From Flectonema sp. DT1601 (lineage: Eukaryota > Euglenozoa > Diplonemea > Diplonemida > Diplonemidae), in assembly GCA_964019425.1 (NCBI GenBank), contig OZ025785.1:581501-645500 (forward strand): 64,000 nucleotides of DNA, read 5' to 3'. Each line of letters begins with the position of its first letter. The first letter of the stretch is position 1. The notes under the pieces were generated by a model, which saw only the letters and a list, made by a program, of their open reading frames with translations, did no database searches and was not told the origin of the DNA. Positions 19,332-28,933 of this stretch are shown piece after piece. Made by a program: the position numbers and the translations under genes.

Positions 19332-19881
19332 TCGTCATCTCACGGTTCTAGCAAGTCTGAATGACAGCACTCAAAATGATACATATAAGATGCACATCTC
19401 TGAGCACTCAAAACAGAGACGTTGCCACCTTTTGGATATCCGTATTGGTGATCCCTGGGAAGACAATACTTCTTGATCTGTACCGTCATGTCATTGCGAC
19501 GTTTTCAATTATTGGAGCGAAAAAAAAAAAACCATTCAGATTTTAGCCTTATGTTTTCGTTGAACGCCAGACACAATCCTGTTTTACGAGGGGAAAATAA
19601 ATCATTAGAACATAAGAAAATATCGGCTTTCAACCTGTCTCCGAATACGTCGGTACAAAAAAAAAAAAATCTCCCTTTTATAAACCTATGCAATTATCTT
19701 TACAGAAATTGTTTCCTTTGATATACTTTTTGAGTACGATGATAATAATACCGGAGGGTATTCAACCTGTCGTCTTGTTGTGTGATGACATAACAGGGAG
19801 AGTGTTCTTTTTTATTTTTTTTATTACGGGTTATATTGTGTTCTCAGCAACTTGTTGATTCGCTAAAGATGTATTGAATAA

Positions 19882-20184
19882 GGTTTAGAGGCATCTGTTG
19901 AGCTCGTGTTCGTACGGGAATGGTTAGTGGATACAGAAAAGAGAGCGAAGGTATGTATTGACACTCTAAGACTCTTACATTCGAGGAAGATAGTAGTCTT
20001 GTATTCGACAGAGTGGATCCCATACACATTTGGGTACTTCATTCGTCAATTCTGATTCCTCAGTCAGTGTGGTGCTTTTCAACGCATTGGCTCAGTACTC
20101 AGCGAGACAATCGAGGAGGAGGCCGATGTGACGCCCGGATCGTACGAAGACGACCTGACGTTGTTTGTGTCTCCGGAGAAACTA
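19882..20184 (+). pseudogene. Two-exon coding relic, copy 2
   Basis: Same structure as the copy at 18934-19236, offset by 948 bp. Differences include GTATCACCA to GTGTCTCCG in the VSP codons, all synonymous. Confidence 0.45.
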
Positions 20185-20279
20185 ACGTCGTCAATTCAGT
20201 CGCAGCCTCAGCATCCGTCATTCCATTCATGATCTCCTTAGACGATCTGAGAACTTCTGAAAAGCTGTCCATGAGCGCC
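20185..20279 (-). pseudogene. Inverted scrap of the LRR gene 5' region, copy 2
   Basis: As the scrap at 19237-19331, offset by 948 bp, with a few substitutions (for example CCATTCATG for CCAACCATG). Confidence 0.85.
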
Positions 20280-21058
20280 TCGTCATCTCACGGTTCTAGC
20301 AAGCCTGAATGACAGCACTCAAAATGATACATATAAGATGCACATCTCTGAGTACTCAAAACAGAGACGTTGCCACCTTTTAGATATCCGTATTGGTGAT
20401 CCCTGGGAAGACAATACTTCTTGATCTTTACCGTCATGTCATTGCGACGTTTTCAATTATTGGAGCGAAAAAAAAAAAACCATTCAGATTTTATCCTTAT
20501 GTTTTCGTTGAACGCCACGAGGGGAAAATAAATCATTAGAACATAAGAAAATATCGGCTTTCAACCTGTCTCCGAATACGTCGGTACAAAAAAAAAAAAA
20601 AAAAAAACCCTCCCTTATATAAACCTATGCAATTATCTTTACAGAAATTGTTTCCTTTGATATCCTTTTTGAGTACGATGATAATAATACCGGAGGGTAT
20701 TCAACCTGTCGTCTTGTTGTGTGATGACATAACAGGGAGAGTGTTCTTTTTTATTTTTTTTTATTACAGAAAAACGTTAAAAATAAATGAAAGCCTTCTT
20801 ATCTGTTGTTTAGATTTCCCGTCGAACCAGTAGTATCAAAAGGGAGTAAAAACAATATTCTTTTACAATAAATAATATTTTGAAGATGGTAAATTGAAAT
20901 ATCCCAGGCGCTACAGTTTGAAAAGCCTCCAAGTTCAGAGAGTATAAATACTAAAGAGGTTCTTAATGCTACACTCCTCCAAGGCTGGAAATGTAGTTCT
21001 CCATAAGGATTTGGTATTTCAAGATATTGTGTTGATTCGCTAAAGATGTATTGAATAA

Positions 21059-21361
21059 GGTTTAGAGGCATCTGTTGAGCTCGTGTTCGTACGGGAATGG
21101 TTAGTGGATACAGAAAAGAGAGCGAAGGTATGTATTGACACTCTAAGACTCTTACATTCGAGGAAGATAGTAGTCTTGTATTCGACAGAGTGGATCCCAT
21201 ACACATTTGGGTACTTCATTCGTCAATTCTGATTCCTCAGTCAGTGTGGTGCTTTTCAACGCATTGGCTCAGTACTCAGCGAGACAATCGAGGAGGAGGC
21301 CGATGTGACGCCCGGATCGTACGAAGACGACCTGACGTTGTTTGTATCACCAGAGAAACTA
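21059..21361 (+). pseudogene. Two-exon coding relic, copy 3
   Basis: Same structure as the copy at 18934-19236, offset by 2125 bp, again ending exactly at an inverted LRR scrap. Confidence 0.45.
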
Positions 21362-21507
21362 ACGTCGTCAATTCAGTCGCAGCCTCAGCATCCGTCATTC
21401 CAACCATGATCTCCTTCGACGATCTGAGAACTTCTGAAAAGCTGTCCATCAGCGCCCCCGACTCCTCCTTCCGACTCACCACTTCCACGAGCAGCTTCGC
21501 CATGAAC
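21362..21507 (-). pseudogene. Longer inverted scrap of the LRR gene 5' region, copy 3
   Basis: The reverse complement matches LRR codons about 17-60, extending to MAKLLVEVVSRKEESGALMD, with very few mismatches. It lies about 600 bp upstream of, and facing, the LRR gene at 22119. Confidence 0.88.
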
Positions 21508-21544
21508 CACCAGGATAAGGGGTTGACTTAGGTCTGCCGAAACG

Positions 21545-22118
21545 GTGCCTCGTCATCTCACGGTTCTAGCAAGCCTGAATGACAGCACTCAAGATGATAC
21601 ATATAAGATACATATCACTCGTATTCGTTGAACTTTTGGGTCTCAGCAATGTTGTTTTGTTGGTAATTAATTTCTAATTTCTTGTCTCCCTTACAACTCT
21701 GCGTTCCTCTAGTTGGAGTCGTTGTTTTCGCAGCAACCCTTTTCCTCTTCTCTCTGTGCGATCCCCTTGTGTTGGATTAATGAGGAACGAACTGGCCTCC
21801 TTGCTTCCTGCAATACTTCTCTAGAAGTAGAGTTACTTCATGTGGAACTCAGAGTCCCTCATTAGTGGTATCCCGCGTTCATTTAAATAGAATGCCTTTA
21901 TTAAATGATAGAAAAGTAAACCATGTTGAGGTGATCCCTTGCGTAAAGAATTATGGTATCTCTCTTTTCTTTCTTCGCTCATCACACGCTGATATTCTTC
22001 AGGTGGTTTCCAGACAAGTGGGAAGTTGACTCACAGCAGTTTCCTTCATTCTTGAATTGAAGTTACGTATCCTTTGAATTAATTCTTCATCACCAGAAAC
22101 TCATCCAGTTTAAAAATA
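21545..22118 (+). promoter_or_regulatory. Upstream region shared by both LRR genes (copy A)
   Basis: About 570 bp are nearly identical to 28368-28933 before the second LRR gene, with small indels. Near the end TTCATCACCAG and CATCCAG (AG 22095-22096 and 22107-22108) lie 10-23 nt before the ATG and are candidate acceptor sites. Conservation of the whole block means both genes probably share transcription and RNA-processing signals, though simple recent duplication explains the identity equally well. Confidence 0.55.
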
Positions 22119-25100
22119 ATGGCAACTGTCGATTCCCTGTCCTCTGTTTTGAGGAGCCATCAGAGGTTCATGGCGAAGCTGCTGGTGGAAGTGGTGAGTC
22201 GGAAGGAGGAGTCGGGGGCGCTGATGGACAGCTTTTCCGAAGTTCTCAGATCGTCGGAGAAGATCATGAATGGAATGACAGATGCTGAGGCTGCGACTGA
22301 ATTGACGACGTACAAGGAAGTACACCGGGTGGCGAGGGAGAAGGAGTCGGCGAAGTTGGTGGAAGGAAGCTCGCGATTACTGGGAACCCTTTCCTTGCAT
22401 CCTGACATGAAGTGTGCCGATATCGGGTTCGTTAAAGCTGATCTCAAGGGGGACGGGAAGTTGGAGTTGGTCGAAGATGACCTGAGGAATGTATTCTCGT
22501 CCACCTGCTTCCCTCGGATGCTGAACGAGGATGAGTATTTCAACACACTTCAAATTGGTTACTTGGGCATGGGTGAAACAGAAGAGGGTGTCCCAGCCCA
22601 ACTCAGGAAGGAACTCTTCCTGCTGCTGGACTGGCCGAGACTCTCCCACTCGTCGAAGGAAGAAGTCAAATCCCAATTTGACAACACCTCATGGGGTGCT
22701 GAGATCCTCCGTGAGCTGGAAGATTCGAACAACTGGGGTACTGTGAAAAGAACATACAAATGGTCTGAACGTGTTGTGACTGCGGAGGAGTTGAGAACTT
22801 CACATCTTCGTACTGGAATTGACATTTTGTTCGCACAAAATCCCGACATGTTGTGTGTCTTCGATGCCTCAGAATATATCGACGATGAAGGCACCCTTTC
22901 TAGTGATTGTGTTAAGATGCTTCCGTCTTTCATCCGTCGGTTGTCATTCACCAACTGCAGCCGTTGCACTGAATTTGAAAAGCAGTTCCTGTCAGACAGT
23001 TGTGACTCGCTGACGTCAATCGATTTCACATCTTTTCACAACGTGACGGCCATCCCCAACAAGTTCTTGAGCAACTTGAAGTCTCTGACTCACGTGGATT
23101 TATCATCCTTTAGTGAAGTTACTAACATTGGCAATTACTTTATTAGCGACTGTGAATCCCTCACCTCCATCGATGTTTCTAGTTTGAAGAAATTGACTGC
23201 AATAGGAGATGGATTCTTAGATTATTCAAAATCCCTGACTAGCGTGGATTTGTCTTCCTTTGGTGAAGTTACGAGTATTGGCAATTACTTTATTAAAAAC
23301 TGTGATTCCCTCACCTCCATCGATGTTTCTAGTTTGAAGAAACTGACTGCAATAGGAGATGGATTCTTAGATTATTCAAAATCCCTGACTAGCGTGGATT
23401 TGTCTTCCTTTGGTGAAGTTACGAGTATTGGCAATTACTTTATTAGTAACTGTGAGTCCCTCACCTCCATCGATGTTTCTAGTTTGAAGAAACTGACTGC
23501 AATAGGAGATGGATTCTTATGTAATTCAAAGTCCCTGACTAGCGTGGACTTGTCTTCCTTTGGTAAAGTTACGAGTATTGGCGATTACTTTATTAGTTAC
23601 TGTGATTCCCTCACCTCCATCGATGTTTACGGTTTGACCAAGCTGACTACAATAGGAAGTAGATTCTTATATAAATCAAGGTCCCTGACTAGTGTGGACT
23701 TGTGTTCCATGATTGAAGTTACAAGCATTGGCAGTGACTTTATTAGTAACTGTGAGTTCCTCACCTCCATCGATGTTCCCGGTTTGAAAAAGCTGGCAGA
23801 AATGAGAGCTAGTAACTTATCCTATGAAATTTTGTTCACAGAAAGTCCCGACATGTTGTGTGTCTTAGATGCCTCAGAATATATCGACGATGAAGGCACC
23901 CTTTCTAGTGATTGTGTTGAGATGCTTCCGTCTTGCATCCGTCGGTTGTCATTCACCAACTGCAGCCGTTGCACTGAATTTGAAAAGCAGTTCCTGTCAG
24001 ACAGTTGTGACTCGCTGACGTCAATCGATTTCACTTCTTTTCACAACGTGACGGCCATCCCCAACAAGTTCTTGAACAACTTGAAGTCTCTGACTCACGT
24101 GGATTTATCTTCCTTTAGTGAAGTTACTAACATTGGCAATAACTTCATTTATGGCTGCAGATCCCTCACCTCCATCGATGTTTCTAGTTTGAAGAAATTG
24201 ACTGCAATAGGAGATGGATTCTTAGGTAAGTCAAAGTCCCTGACTAGCGTGGATTTGTCTTCCTTTGGTGAAGTTACGAGTATTGGCAATTACTTTATTT
24301 TTATCTGTGAGTCCCTCACCTCTATCGATGTTTCTAGTTTGAAGAAATTGACTGCAATAGGAGATGGATTCTTAGGTAATTCAAAGTCCCTGACTAGCGT
24401 GGATTTGTCTTCCTTTGGTGAAGTTACGAGTATTGGCAATTACTTTATTTTTATCTGTGAGTCCCTCACCTCTATCGATGTTTCTGGTTTGAAGAAACTG
24501 ACTGCAATAGGAGATGGATTCTTAGTTTATTCAAAATCCCTGACTAGCGTGGATTTGTCATCCTTTGGTGAAGTTACTAACATTGGCAATAACTTCATTT
24601 ATGGCTGCAGATCCCTCACCTCCATCGATGTTTCTAGTTTGAAGAAATTGACTGCAATAGGAGATGGATTCTTAGGTGATTCAATATCTCTGACTAGCGT
24701 GGACTTGTCATCCTTGAGTGAAGTAACGAGTATTGACGATCACTTTATTAGTGACTGTGAGTCCCTCACCTCCATCGATGTTTCCGGTTTAAAGAAGCTG
24801 ACTAAAATAGGAAATGGATTCTTGAATTATTCAAAGTCTCTGACTAGCGTGGATTTGTCTTCCTTTGGTGAAGTTACGAGTGTTGGCAATGGCTTTATTG
24901 GTAACTGTGAATCCCTCACCTCTATCGATGTTTACGGTTTGACCAAGCTGACTACAATAGGAAGTAGATTCTTATATAAATCAAGGTCCCTGACTAGTGT
25001 GGACTTGTGTTCCATGATTGAAGTTACAAGCATTGGCAGTGACTTTATTAGTAACTGTGAGTTCCTCACCTCCATCGATGTTCCCGGTTTGAAAAAGCTG

Positions 25101-26078
25101 GCAGAAATGAGAGCTAGTAACTTATCCTATGAAATTTTGTTCACAGAAAGTCCCGACATGTTGTGTGTCTTAGATGCCTCAGAATATATCGACGATGAAG
25201 GCACCCTTTCTAGTGATTGTGTTGAGATGCTTCCGTCTTGCATCCGTCGGTTGTCATTCACCAACTGCAGCCGTTGCACTGCTTTTGAGCAAGAGTTCCT
25301 GTCAGACAGTTGTGACTCGCTGACGTCAATCGATTTCACTTCTTTTCACAACGTGACGGCCATCCCCAACAAGTTCTTGAACAGCTTGAAGTCTCTGACT
25401 CACGTGGATTTATCTCCCTTTAGTGAAGTTACGAGTATTGGCGATTCCTTTATTAGAAACAGTGAGTCCCTCACCTCTATCGATGTTTCCGGTTTGAGGA
25501 AACTGACTGTAATAGGAAATGGATTCTTAGGTAATTCAAAGTCCCTGACTAGCGTGGATTTGTCATCCTTTAGTAAAGTTAAGAGCATTGGTGGTGGCTT
25601 TATTGGAAACTGTGAGTCCCTCACCTTCATTGATGTTTCCGGTTTGAAGAAGCTGACTAAAATGGGAAATGGATTCTTGCAGAAGTCTAAGTCCCTGACT
25701 ACCGTGGACTTGTCATCCTTTAGTGAAGTTACGAGTATTGGCGATTCCTTTATTAGAGACTGTGATTCCCTCACCTCCATCGATGTTTCCGGTTTGAAGA
25801 AACTGACTAAAATAGGAAATGGATTCTTGCAGAAGTCAAAGTCCCTGACTAGCGTGGATTTGTCATCCTTTAGTAAAGTTACGAGCGTTGGTGGTGGCTT
25901 TATTGGTAACTGTGAGTCCCTCACCTCTATTGATGTTTCCGGTTTGAAGAAGGTGACTTATTCTAGAATAGGAGGATATTTCTTAGTGAATGCGAGTCTG
26001 ATAAAGAAAGACATCAGGGGATTAGAGGAGTGTAGTTTTGGGGTTAGAAAGAGAATTCACAAATTGAAGAATTTCTGA
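22119..26078 (+). CDS. BspA-like leucine-rich-repeat protein A
   Basis: The 1319-aa protein has an N-terminal domain of about 230 residues (MATVDSLSSVLRSHQRFMAK...), which contains no signal peptide and which I do not recognise. It is followed by BspA-type (LRR_5) repeats of 25 residues. The repeats alternate between an A form (SLTSIDVSxLKKLT-IG-GFL) and a B form (SLTSVDLSSFGEVTSIGNYFI), giving a 150-bp period in the DNA. A cap module (PDMLCVxDASEYIDDEGTLSSD...FTNCSRCT-FE...CDSLTSIDF) recurs three times, near residues 235, 570 and 1005, dividing the array into blocks. Known BspA-like proteins of bacteria and protists (notably Trichomonas) bind surfaces or proteins; here no membrane segment is seen, so location is uncertain. 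A close paralogue lies at 28934. Confidence 0.88.
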   Translation: MATVDSLSSVLRSHQRFMAKLLVEVVSRKEESGALMDSFSEVLRSSEKIMNGMTDAEAATELTTYKEVHRVAREKESAKLVEGSSRLLGTLSLHPDMKCADIGFVKADLKGDGKLELVEDDLRNVFSSTCFPRMLNEDEYFNTLQIGYLGMGETEEGVPAQLRKELFLLLDWPRLSHSSKEEVKSQFDNTSWGAEILRELEDSNNWGTVKRTYKWSERVVTAEELRTSHLRTGIDILFAQNPDMLCVFDASEYIDDEGTLSSDCVKMLPSFIRRLSFTNCSRCTEFEKQFLSDSCDSLTSIDFTSFHNVTAIPNKFLSNLKSLTHVDLSSFSEVTNIGNYFISDCESLTSIDVSSLKKLTAIGDGFLDYSKSLTSVDLSSFGEVTSIGNYFIKNCDSLTSIDVSSLKKLTAIGDGFLDYSKSLTSVDLSSFGEVTSIGNYFISNCESLTSIDVSSLKKLTAIGDGFLCNSKSLTSVDLSSFGKVTSIGDYFISYCDSLTSIDVYGLTKLTTIGSRFLYKSRSLTSVDLCSMIEVTSIGSDFISNCEFLTSIDVPGLKKLAEMRASNLSYEILFTESPDMLCVLDASEYIDDEGTLSSDCVEMLPSCIRRLSFTNCSRCTEFEKQFLSDSCDSLTSIDFTSFHNVTAIPNKFLNNLKSLTHVDLSSFSEVTNIGNNFIYGCRSLTSIDVSSLKKLTAIGDGFLGKSKSLTSVDLSSFGEVTSIGNYFIFICESLTSIDVSSLKKLTAIGDGFLGNSKSLTSVDLSSFGEVTSIGNYFIFICESLTSIDVSGLKKLTAIGDGFLVYSKSLTSVDLSSFGEVTNIGNNFIYGCRSLTSIDVSSLKKLTAIGDGFLGDSISLTSVDLSSLSEVTSIDDHFISDCESLTSIDVSGLKKLTKIGNGFLNYSKSLTSVDLSSFGEVTSVGNGFIGNCESLTSIDVYGLTKLTTIGSRFLYKSRSLTSVDLCSMIEVTSIGSDFISNCEFLTSIDVPGLKKLAEMRASNLSYEILFTESPDMLCVLDASEYIDDEGTLSSDCVEMLPSCIRRLSFTNCSRCTAFEQEFLSDSCDSLTSIDFTSFHNVTAIPNKFLNSLKSLTHVDLSPFSEVTSIGDSFIRNSESLTSIDVSGLRKLTVIGNGFLGNSKSLTSVDLSSFSKVKSIGGGFIGNCESLTFIDVSGLKKLTKMGNGFLQKSKSLTTVDLSSFSEVTSIGDSFIRDCDSLTSIDVSGLKKLTKIGNGFLQKSKSLTSVDLSSFSKVTSVGGGFIGNCESLTSIDVSGLKKVTYSRIGGYFLVNASLIKKDIRGLEECSFGVRKRIHKLKNF
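22800..26060 (+). repeat. LRR array with 75-bp units in 150-bp A/B pairs and three cap modules
   Basis: The phrase ATCGATGTTTCT recurs every 150 bp (for example 23169 and 23319). Blocks are near-identical: 23634-24040 resembles 24936-25345, showing duplication of several hundred base pairs including a cap module. Confidence 0.85.
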
Positions 26079-26594
26079 TATATGAGATGACCACCTTCAG
26101 CCGTTGGTAAGTAATTAGTTCCCGTCACTGTACTCACTTGGGAAAGTAATTACTGTACTAATAAGAAATTCTCCCTTCGTCTTCCTCTTTTGTTCCTCAA
26201 CAAAGAGCTTCATTGCCCTGCCTGCACTGTTGATCTCTTCTTATGGTCCGTGTTGAAGTATGTAATCGCCTTTGACACATTGGTGGCAGAGTTCACCATC
26301 TCACCAATGTTAAGCAACTCTTCCCTTGACCACTTCTCATAGCAGGGAGAAGTTTGTTGCTCTTTTATAATTACAGCATTCGAATTGTAAACACCGTGTT
26401 AGGAACTCCTTCAGATGCATTGATGACTTCCTTTACTGGACTGCTACCGTTCTACTCTCAGAGATCTTCTTCGGATGATTTCTGAGAGGCTCACATTTCT
26501 ACGAGGAGCTCCTGACTGCGCACCAGAGCATTCAGATCGCGTCCTTTTTGCTCGGGAATTACTGAACAAGATCAAAGGCTGAATTATATTTTTG
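26079..26594. other. Intergenic; possible minus-strand coding relic at 26210-26356
   Basis: On the minus strand 26356-26210 an open segment of 48 codons ends in TGA and includes YEKWSREELLNIGEMVNSA and KAITYFNTDHKK. It looks protein-like and helical, but has no start codon and I do not recognise it. The rest shows nothing. Confidence 0.3.
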
Positions 26595-26900
26595 CATCCA
26601 CACCTTTGTATGGAAGGAAATATAATTGACCCGAAAGATCAACTCCGTTGTCTGTTTTTCTCCGTGTTATTCTGTAGTTGTGTCGCTGAAACTAAACCAA
26701 CCAACTTCTTACTTTTAGGTTACATTGGTCTCAGCGACTGCGAAAAAGTAACAACGTTTTGTGTTTGTTCGTAAAGAGTTTTCTGATTTCTGACTAACAG
26801 CGCCAAGCTTTATACAAGTGATTATTTAACTCTTATTATACCTCACCCCTCAGGAATTACTGAATAAGATCAAAGGCTCAGTTCTATTTTTTATGTAATT
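26595..26900 (+). repeat. Dispersed repeat, copy 1 (other copy 55422-55740)
   Basis: Begins TCCACACCTTTGTATGGAAG and ends with GGAATTACTGAATAAGATC-AAGGCTC; the copy at 55422-55740 matches over this whole length with T-tract expansions. The ending phrase also occurs just before the repeat at 26558-26590, so the unit is flanked by a ~35 bp direct repeat here. Confidence 0.75.
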
Positions 26901-27189
26901 GATCTATGATTCATCTTCTAGTGAGTTGTGTAATTGTTTATTTACTTCAACAGCCAAGGACAGTACATAAAGGATAAGGATCCCTTCTCAGGGTCTCACG
27001 AATTGAAATTTCTGTAACGAGCCGTTATGAAGATGAACAAAGCTCCTCATGATAAACTTCAAGACTCGCAATACAGCCGTATCGATGGGGCAAGGTTTAA
27101 TAGACAGGTTCGATTATTCTCTTTTTATTATTATAAAAAAAAACATGAACAAATAAAATAAAGAAAACCAACAGAAGAGAATATATATT

Positions 27190-27360
27190 ACTCTAACACT
27201 GTCTGCTCGCGTGGACGGTGGGTTTAGGTAGTCATTTGTTCCAGGTTATTCTACGTCTCTTATCGTCTGTGAGAGTCTCACAGTTGCTGGTAGCGATATA
27301 ACTGTTGAGCTTTTCCTGGCTTTTGGCTTCCTAGGCTTCGTAAATATATAAATAAATACT
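27190..27360 (+). repeat. Dispersed repeat with an AAAT-rich tail, copy 1
   Basis: CTCTAACACTGTCTGCTCGC to GCTTCGTAAATATATAAATA is repeated almost exactly at 56240-56420 and in shortened form at 54470-54545. The tail is a TAAA-type simple repeat in two copies, as in many SINEs, but I see no convincing polymerase III A box. Confidence 0.75.
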
Positions 27361-28142
27361 CGTATCTATTTCTGTATCAAATCACTTTGTTTCCGGTAAT
27401 TTCATTTTTCGCTATTCAGTAAAATAATTTTCTTTTAGCTGATGACTCACAAAGCCTGAAAACAAAAAACAAAAAAACAAAGAAAAGGTGAAAGAACCAA
27501 GTAGTAAAGAGAGGTAAGCTTGACAAATTATTGTCAATGAAATGAGACGTATTTCAATAATAATAGAGAAACATTGAAAAAGAAAAAAAGAAAAAACAAC
27601 GTCGAAAATAAGCAACATTCGTGTTTGCGAAAATAGAAAATAATGTTGCAAAAAACGCTTCATGGAAATTGAAAGAAAACTAGAAGTATGAATACTGGAT
27701 TACGGTAGACAGTAATCAATAGATCAGATGTTAGACATGTCAAACAAGTGAATATGATTGGCAGACTGACTATATTCATACATAACTATCACACATCACT
27801 TCTAAAATATACCGACGTTGGGAAATTCATAAATTTGATTAATGACAACTTGTTGATTCAATGTAGTGATGTCCATCCCAATTCAGGACTAAATAATTAA
27901 AGAAATTATACCGACTTTAAAATAATATCAGTAAACACGATGTGAATGAATACGACAACTGAACTTCTACGTCTACTTGTTATTAATTATGAACTTGATG
28001 TGGTACTAATACAAAAGTCGTTTTTAACGAAAAATAAGAAAACATCCGGAAATTGAATATTATTATAATTCATAATAGGAAACACTTCCAACACAAATTG
28101 GTAAACCTATAAGAAGAGGAGGTCTACTATCTTATGTTCATG
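27361..28142. other. Intergenic, AT-rich
   Basis: No gene, RNA or repeat is recognised. A Lys/Phe-rich minus-strand frame at 27412-27663 looks like low-complexity DNA. Confidence 0.4.
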
Positions 28143-28363
28143 ACAAATTTGTTTTCAAATAGGTATTCAACTTCTTCCTTCGACGAGAAGGAGAGTCTCG
28201 GCCAGTCCAGCAGGAAGAGTTCCTTCTTGAGTTGGGCTGGGACACCATCCTCTGAAGTAGTCAGGCACAAGTAACCAATTCGAAGTGTGTCGAAATACTC
28301 ATCCTCGTTCAGCAACCGAGGGAAGCAGGTGGACGAGAATACACTCCTCAGGTCATCTTCGAT
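28143..28363 (-). pseudogene. Inverted LRR-gene fragment upstream of LRR gene B
   Basis: The reverse complement encodes RLLNEDEYFDTLRIGYL and VPAQLKKELF-LLDWPRLSFSS, matching codons about 125-190 of the LRR proteins at roughly 80 percent identity. It covers a different part of the gene from the scraps near 19-21 kb and ends directly where the shared upstream region begins. It is a fragment of a third, diverged paralogue. Confidence 0.85.
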
Positions 28364-28367
28364 CTGC

Positions 28368-28933
28368 CTCGTCTTCTCACGGTTCTAGCAAGCCTGAATG
28401 ACAGCACTCAAAATGATACATATAAGATACACATCACTCGTATCGGTTGAACTTTTGGGTCTCAGCAATGTTTTGTTGGTAATTAATTTCTAATTTCTTG
28501 TCTCCCTTACAACTCTGCGTTCCTCTAGTTGGAGTCGTTGTTTTCGCAGCGACCCTTTTCCTCTTCTCTCTGTGCGATCCCCTTGTGTTGGATTAATGAG
28601 GAACGAACTGGCGTCCTTGCTTCCTGCAATACTTCTCTGGAAGTAGAGTTACTTCATGTGGAACTCAGAGTCCCTCATTGGTGGTATCCCGCGTTCATTT
28701 AAATGGAATGCCTTTATTAAATGATAGAAAAGTAAACCATGTTGAGGTGATCCCTTGCGTAAAGAATTATAGTATCTCTCTTTCTTTCTTCGCTCATCAC
28801 GCGCTTACATATTCTTCAGGTGGTTTCCAGACAAGTGGGAAGTTGACTCACAGCAGTTTCCTTCATTCTTGAATTGAAGTTACGTATCCTTTGAATTAAT
28901 TCTTCATCACCAGAAACTCATCCAGTTTAAAAA
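28368..28933 (+). promoter_or_regulatory. Upstream region shared by both LRR genes (copy B)
   Basis: Near-identical to 21545-22118. It ends in CATCACCAG, CATCCAG and an A-rich leader before the ATG. Confidence 0.55.

Larger units (their letters stand above)
18604..21600 (+). repeat. Three tandem units carrying the SAM-like gene's 3' end and other scraps
   Basis: Unit starts, marked by CTCTGAG-ACTCAAAA, lie at 18604, 19393 and 20346 (789 and 953 bp apart). Each unit contains in order: the last codons of the SAM-like gene, a shared ~190 bp flank (TTGGAGCGAA...CGTCGGTAC then an A-tract), in units 2 and 3 an extra ~170 bp, a two-exon coding relic, an inverted LRR-gene scrap, and the start of the LRR gene's upstream region (CTCACGGTTCTAGCAAG). 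Unit 3 also has ~260 bp of unique sequence (20770-21030) and runs into the real upstream region of the LRR gene. The flank's diverged reverse copy at 61856-61990 shows part of the unit is a dispersed repeat. Confidence 0.85.

Noticed and set aside
18896-20029. Identical 61-codon minus-strand frames in the tandem units
   Set aside because: They are conserved only because the units were duplicated, and they overlap the more protein-like plus-strand relic.
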